Shown here: positions 18,312 through 21,907 of the stretch, one piece after another
Numbering within the stretch: position 1 is the stretch's first letter
Layout: the number at the start of each line of letters is the position of its first letter
NCBI GenBank assembly: GCA_014904985.1
Contig: MU129140.1
Span: 13,174-35,080, forward strand
Reading direction: 5' to 3'
Origin: Hydnum rufescens UP504
Taxonomy: Eukaryota > Basidiomycota > Agaricomycetes > Cantharellales > Hydnaceae
Length of the DNA stretch: 21,907 bases
Notes under the pieces: generated by a model
Database searches by the model: none
Told to the model about the DNA's origin: nothing
What the model saw: only the letters and a program-made list of their open reading frames with translations
Position numbers and translations under genes: made by a program

Positions 18312-18474
18312 CTAGAAAAATAAAGGTATTTGTTAAACATTAAAGCATCACAAGATGAGCAGCTTGCACTGCTCTTCATGTGCCATGAAATAAAAATAAA
18401 AATAAATAAAAAAACTCATCTTGGAGTACCACACCTGCCACAGCAGGTGTGGCTCCCTATTTTCCTATGCAGCC
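18312..18474 (+). repeat. Fifth, rearranged hairpin module
   Basis: Both hairpins occur in a different order from the other four modules. A donor-like AAAG|GTATTT (18325) is followed by GAGCAG/CTGCTC (18357-18362 and 18369-18374, 6-nt loop), an (A)n/AATAA-rich stretch, then a perfect 10-bp hairpin CCACACCTGC/GCAGGTGTGG (18429-18452, loop CACA) and an acceptor-like CTATGCAG (to about 18472). In one frame the last hairpin encodes PHLPQQVW, echoing PHPLQQVW of modules 2 and 4. Confidence 0.55.
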
Positions 18475-19756
18475 CAGTTTGCAGGTTCACATGGGTTGTT
18501 GGTCTTTTCACAGTTTCTGTCATGGAATATATATATATTTGCATACATAGTCTGTAGTACTTAGGCTCTGTGTGCCTAAGTCTTATGTAATTAGTTCTCA
18601 TATTCATGAGCTGCAGGATTTGCTGCAGAAAAGCATCTTTACTTCTACACTCATCTGCTCATCTGCTAAAGGTCCCATCTCATACTCTGTAGCCATTCAT
18701 ATGAACAATACACCCCAGCCACAATATCTGCACTCCTTCTAGTTCACTTCTGTCTTCTAACTCTTGGGCTGTACTTTAAGATGACCATACGTAAACTCAT
18801 GCTGTAGTGTCTACATGCTGCATGTCTGAGAAACATGCTTGCTGACTCTAGACAACATGTGACTTTGGCACAAGCCACTATAGAAGAAGGATTGGGAGCT
18901 CCGATGACTGTCAAATCAAACTCTGGTTCCACCAGTGTGTAGATGGGAGACTGTATTTCTGTTTTTATTCAATGGGCTGGTTTGCTCTGATGGTTGATCA
19001 CTCTCTAACAAGTTGTGTATGGTATTCAGTGGAGGATAAGGTTGCAGTATGGACTAGCTATAGTCAATGATATATCATGGGATGCTTGTGAAAGGCTTAT
19101 ACATGTTGTATTGGACTGTTTACTACTATTTGTGTGTACCTATTTGTGTCCTCCTGGTCAAAATGCAGATTCTAAAGAGGGTTCTAGACTAGTTTAAGCT
19201 TGATTCAGCATGTCAATGTATTTCTTCTTCTGACTTGACTTTGTTATTACTCACCTTTCCTTGGATGTCCAGCAACTCTAACCTTAGGTCCTGCAACTAT
19301 CCTTGGCTTAGTATTTTGTGTAGAGGGTTTCCAGTGACTTAGTCTTAACAACCTTGTATATGATTTAGCTCCAGATGGCTTTAGATCAGTACTCTCTTCA
19401 GATGCAAGCAGATTTGTAGACAGTAGTATATTCCAGTAGTGAGGAGATGGGGGATACAGGGAAATCTACCAGCTTTTATACCTTTCTGAAGGTGGCTGTG
19501 TTTAAAGAATATGACTCACTCCCAGGTGAGTCATATGTGAGTCATAGGTGAGAACAAAAGGGTTGTCAAGGTGTTATCTTTCTTATCTGTGAAGTTCTAG
19601 AAGTTATTTGTGGAAATGGGAGATGAAATCAAAGGATATTTCTGAGTTATGGGAGATTAATTTGTTTGTAGTCCAATGGTTAAGATGTTTTTGTTACTGG
19701 TTAATAATAGGAACAAGTGCATGGGGTGGGGTTTGATGGAGAGACAGCAGTTTGTA
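18475..19756. other. AT-rich, CpG-poor region without a supported gene
   Basis: Only short open frames, no splice sets that extend them, and no recognisable domain. The one clear structure is the TGACTCA cluster at 19509-19544. Confidence 0.5.
19509..19544. promoter_or_regulatory. Three TGACTCA/TGAGTCA sites, two in a perfect 11-bp inverted repeat
   Basis: ATATGACTCAC (19509-19519) and GTGAGTCATAT (19526-19536) are exact inverted copies around TCCCAG. A third TGAGTCA lies at 19538-19544. TGACTCA is the binding core of Gcn4/AP-1-type bZIP factors. No adjacent gene was identified, so function is inference. Confidence 0.4.
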
Positions 19757-20180
19757 TCCATAATAGGTGTGCTCAGTATCATTCAATGCATATTTTTAAT
19801 AGCTTTCTGGTTGTGGTGGTTCCAAGCAGATCAGATGTGAACTGATGGAGAAATTTTCAAAATACTGATGGGTGTTAATCCTGATAGTAATATTGTTCTG
19901 TAGAGTGCAGTTTTGATCTGTTCTTGGCATGCTCAGTACTGTCTGATGTGGATTTTTAACATCTTTCTTGGCGCAGTGGTTTCAAGAGGATTGGATGCGA
20001 ATTGATGGCAAAGTTTGTTTTATACTGGAAATTCCAGATTTTGATAGTAAAATCAGCCTGGAGAGTGCAGTTTCAGTCTGTTTAACTTGTGTTTGGTACC
20101 ATTCAAAAGGTGTGAATTGCAGCTTTCTAAGTGTTATATGGGTGTACGTTTCTGATCAAAACTGACAGAGCAATCAAATG
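19757..20180. repeat. About 160-bp period repeat, cluster 2 (three copies)
   Basis: Copies start near 19780 (GCTCAGTATCATTCAATG), 19931 (GCTCAGTACTGTCTGATG) and 20092 (TTGGTACCATTCAAAAGG), spacing about 152 and 162 bp. They carry the same block order as 16069-16340 and share a GAGAGTGCAGTTTYGATCTG-like linker. The plus-strand frame at 19968-20165 falls inside this repeat and is not called. Confidence 0.7.
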
Positions 20181-20500
20181 AATTCTGTTTTCATGCATAG
20201 CTGTAATTAATTTCATAATTGGTCACATGATCATTCCATAGGCTGGAAGTGGTGTGATTTTGCATTTTCTGATACTGGATGTTTTTATCTTCCACAGATG
20301 GTGAACACTTTTAATTGCAGCCCCTTGCAATGTCTTTTGTTTTTCCCTGGTTTATACAACTGAGCCTGAATCACCTTTCCTTGTGTAATACCACCATTTC
20401 CATCCTTCAATCCAAACCAAAATCTCCTGCAAGTTTATACTTCAAATTTGGTGATAGAAGTCACTTATTGTCAGGTATGGATCTTTCAATATCCATGTTT

Positions 20501-21470
20501 TTAATAGGTTTTTCTTTGTATCAGTCCTGGATTATTAAGTGAGTACCCACTTTGAATAACATTGTTTGGGTGGAGGTCAAGACAATCTGTGGAGAAACTT
20601 TGACAAGGCACAGATATGTTCTCTGGAACATGAAGAAGAAGGACAAATTCAATTTCGAGGTCATGACATAATGAGGGTTGATTGTATAATGGTTCCCCAA
20701 ACTTGTATGTGGTCCAGTCAACTCTTTTTGTCTTTATAATGCCATCAAATGCAACTTGGGGATTTGGGAAATAACAGATGATCATATGGGATTCAGGGTG
20801 GGTTAGTGGTTCAGGATAGGAATAGTTGAACTGCCAGTAAATGATCATGTGAAGTTCCAATGGCATGGTGAACACTTTTGATTTGTGCCTTGGGGATAGT
20901 CATTTGATTTGCTTTTATGTCATTTTTGCATCCATAGGTCTGTGATCATGTGTCAACCTTTAATTTCGCTTAGGCTTCCCATGAGCTCGGATTCCTTCAT
21001 TGATCAATCAGGGTCACTTGTTCTCATATTTCGCTATTGTTCCCTTTTTGTATTAATGTCATCAGAATGTGGGTGGAGGTGGAGTTTTATTTTGTAAATA
21101 GTTATATGATGACAGGGATTGCATGTGTGAAATATGGGTGGGGGCACTCTTCATCCTCTATGTCTCCAAATACTACAATAAAATGAGTGATTTGAATGAG
21201 GTGACCATCTGAACTGAAATTTTTGATTCGGATTTGATTCAGGTGAGCGAAATAGAAATGTTCATTGTCATTTTTGGTGTCAGGATAAAATATGCCAAAT
21301 TCCCCTACTTGTAGTGATAGAAAGGGTGATTTGTGGGTTGTTATGAATACTTTTAAGCTGATTTTGGTTTCTGGCATTGCTGCAAAGTCCTGACACAAAA
21401 GAGGAATTTCATCAGCAGTTGAATTCAATTCACTGCCTGAGTTCTCAGTATTGCCTAGGCTCCTGAACAT
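20501..21470 (-). CDS. Conserved-looking hypothetical protein, at least two exons, possibly broken
   Basis: Two minus-strand blocks look like one protein. The first (21470-21102) starts MFRSLGNTENSG and reads DEIPLLCQDFAAMPETKIS, SLQVGEFGIFYPDTK, HFYFAHLNQIRIKNFSSDG, THFIVVFGDIEDEECPHPYF to a TAA. The second (about 20886-20501) reads MPLELHMIIYWQFNYSYPEP, ESHMIICYFPNPQVAFDG, IIKTKRVDWTTYKFG, EIEFVLLLHVPENISVPC and CLDLHPNNVIQSG. Codon choice is AT-rich like its surroundings. The intron joining them (about 21115-20887) lacks a clean donor, and another intron may start at the GTACTC near 20548. The text is soluble, beta-rich and has no membrane helix. I do not recognise a named family. It could be a decayed copy; ATGGTGAACACTTTT at 20864 recurs at 20299, hinting at local duplication. 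Confidence 0.5.
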
Positions 21471-21631
21471 TTAATGAATGTCCTTTAATGATCATGGTTT
21501 TTACATACTGGTTGAGCTCATAGTTTTCAAGGTTGAAGTACAGTGGTTAGGTCTATGGGTGAAGGTATCTGATCCACATTTTTAATGACTTTTATATCCA
21601 GTTGTTTGGCTTCTGGCTATGGATGCTGTGG

Positions 21632-21797
21632 TTCAGGTTTAAACCTGTGGAACCTGAGTTTAAACCTGAACCTGACCCAGGTCAGGTTCCATTGGGGTCA
21701 GGTTTCATTTCATTTTCTTCAGGTCAGGTTCAGGTTTTGCCCTTGCCCTGAATCCAAAAACTGGTCTGAAACCAGGTTTAAACCTGAACCTGAAAGG
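21632..21797. repeat. Foldback repeat of CAGGTTTAAACCTG and (AGGTTC)n
   Basis: The perfect 14-bp palindrome CAGGTTTAAACCTG occurs at 21634-21647 and 21773-21786, with a third GTTTAAAC at 21658-21665. Between them lie many GGTCAGGTT/AACCTGACC hexamer-based words in both orientations. The region can fold back on itself. The open frames across it (RFKPEPE-like) come from the repeat. Confidence 0.75.
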
Positions 21798-21907
21798 TAG
21801 GATGTAGCTTCCATTCCATATAAATTGACCATTATTCTGGCACCAAATCCAGCAATTTACACATGTGACTATAGTTCTGGAGTCAGAAGTCACATGACTT
21901 GGCCATC

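Noticed and set aside
1..21907. CRISPR array, bacterial operon, tRNA or rRNA genes
   Set aside because: Repeats lack the regular repeat-spacer pattern; introns and gene families are fungal; no tRNA or rRNA signatures were seen.

Overview
This window looks like a repeat-rich piece of a basidiomycete (probably Agaricomycetes) nuclear genome. The signs are short spliceosomal introns of about 50-120 nt with CTAAC-type branch sites, a KDZ transposase with an adjoining cysteine cluster, a MUB1/samB-type MYND-finger gene fragment, and a Tad/I-like LINE remnant. No bacterial or viral genes, tRNA or rRNA were seen. Species cannot be named from the sequence alone.

Left third (1-6.9 kb, CpG-rich): degenerate purine-rich minisatellites, one of which carries a 310-bp TA-flanked MITE. 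These are followed by two minus-strand multi-exon genes of unknown function (1647-2986 and 3323-4717) for which exon borders and phases can be read by eye. The rest, up to 6.9 kb, holds short repeats and hairpins but no gene I can defend.

Middle (6.9-13.8 kb): two arrays of the same roughly 64-bp satellite (6905-7290 and 9640-10400) bracket a broken MUB1/samB fragment and a small, coherent four-exon minus-strand coiled-coil gene. Just after the second array lies an almost complete KDZ transposase gene (10511-13761) with two introns, one frameshift and in-frame TGA codons.

Right (13.8-21.9 kb, very CpG-poor): a GGGGCCCC-rich dispersed repeat (two copies, near 14.0 and 18.1 kb), a 5'-truncated LINE carrying the RNase H domain (14213-15658), and two clusters of a repeat with about 160-bp period (16.07-16.34 and 19.76-20.18 kb). 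Between them is the most unusual object in the window: a tandem series of four diverged modules (16753-17770, plus a rearranged fifth near 18.3-18.45 kb). Each has a CCACACC...GGTGTGG stem-loop, then a well-formed spliceosomal intron holding a second stem-loop (GAGCAGC, 4-nt loop, GCTGCTC). The stems co-vary between modules. A minus-strand gene of an unrecognised family sits at 20521-21470.

Premature stops in the recognisable decayed genes are TGA only and mostly fit CGA-to-TGA changes. With the CpG desert on the right, this suggests methylation-linked CpG decay of mobile DNA.
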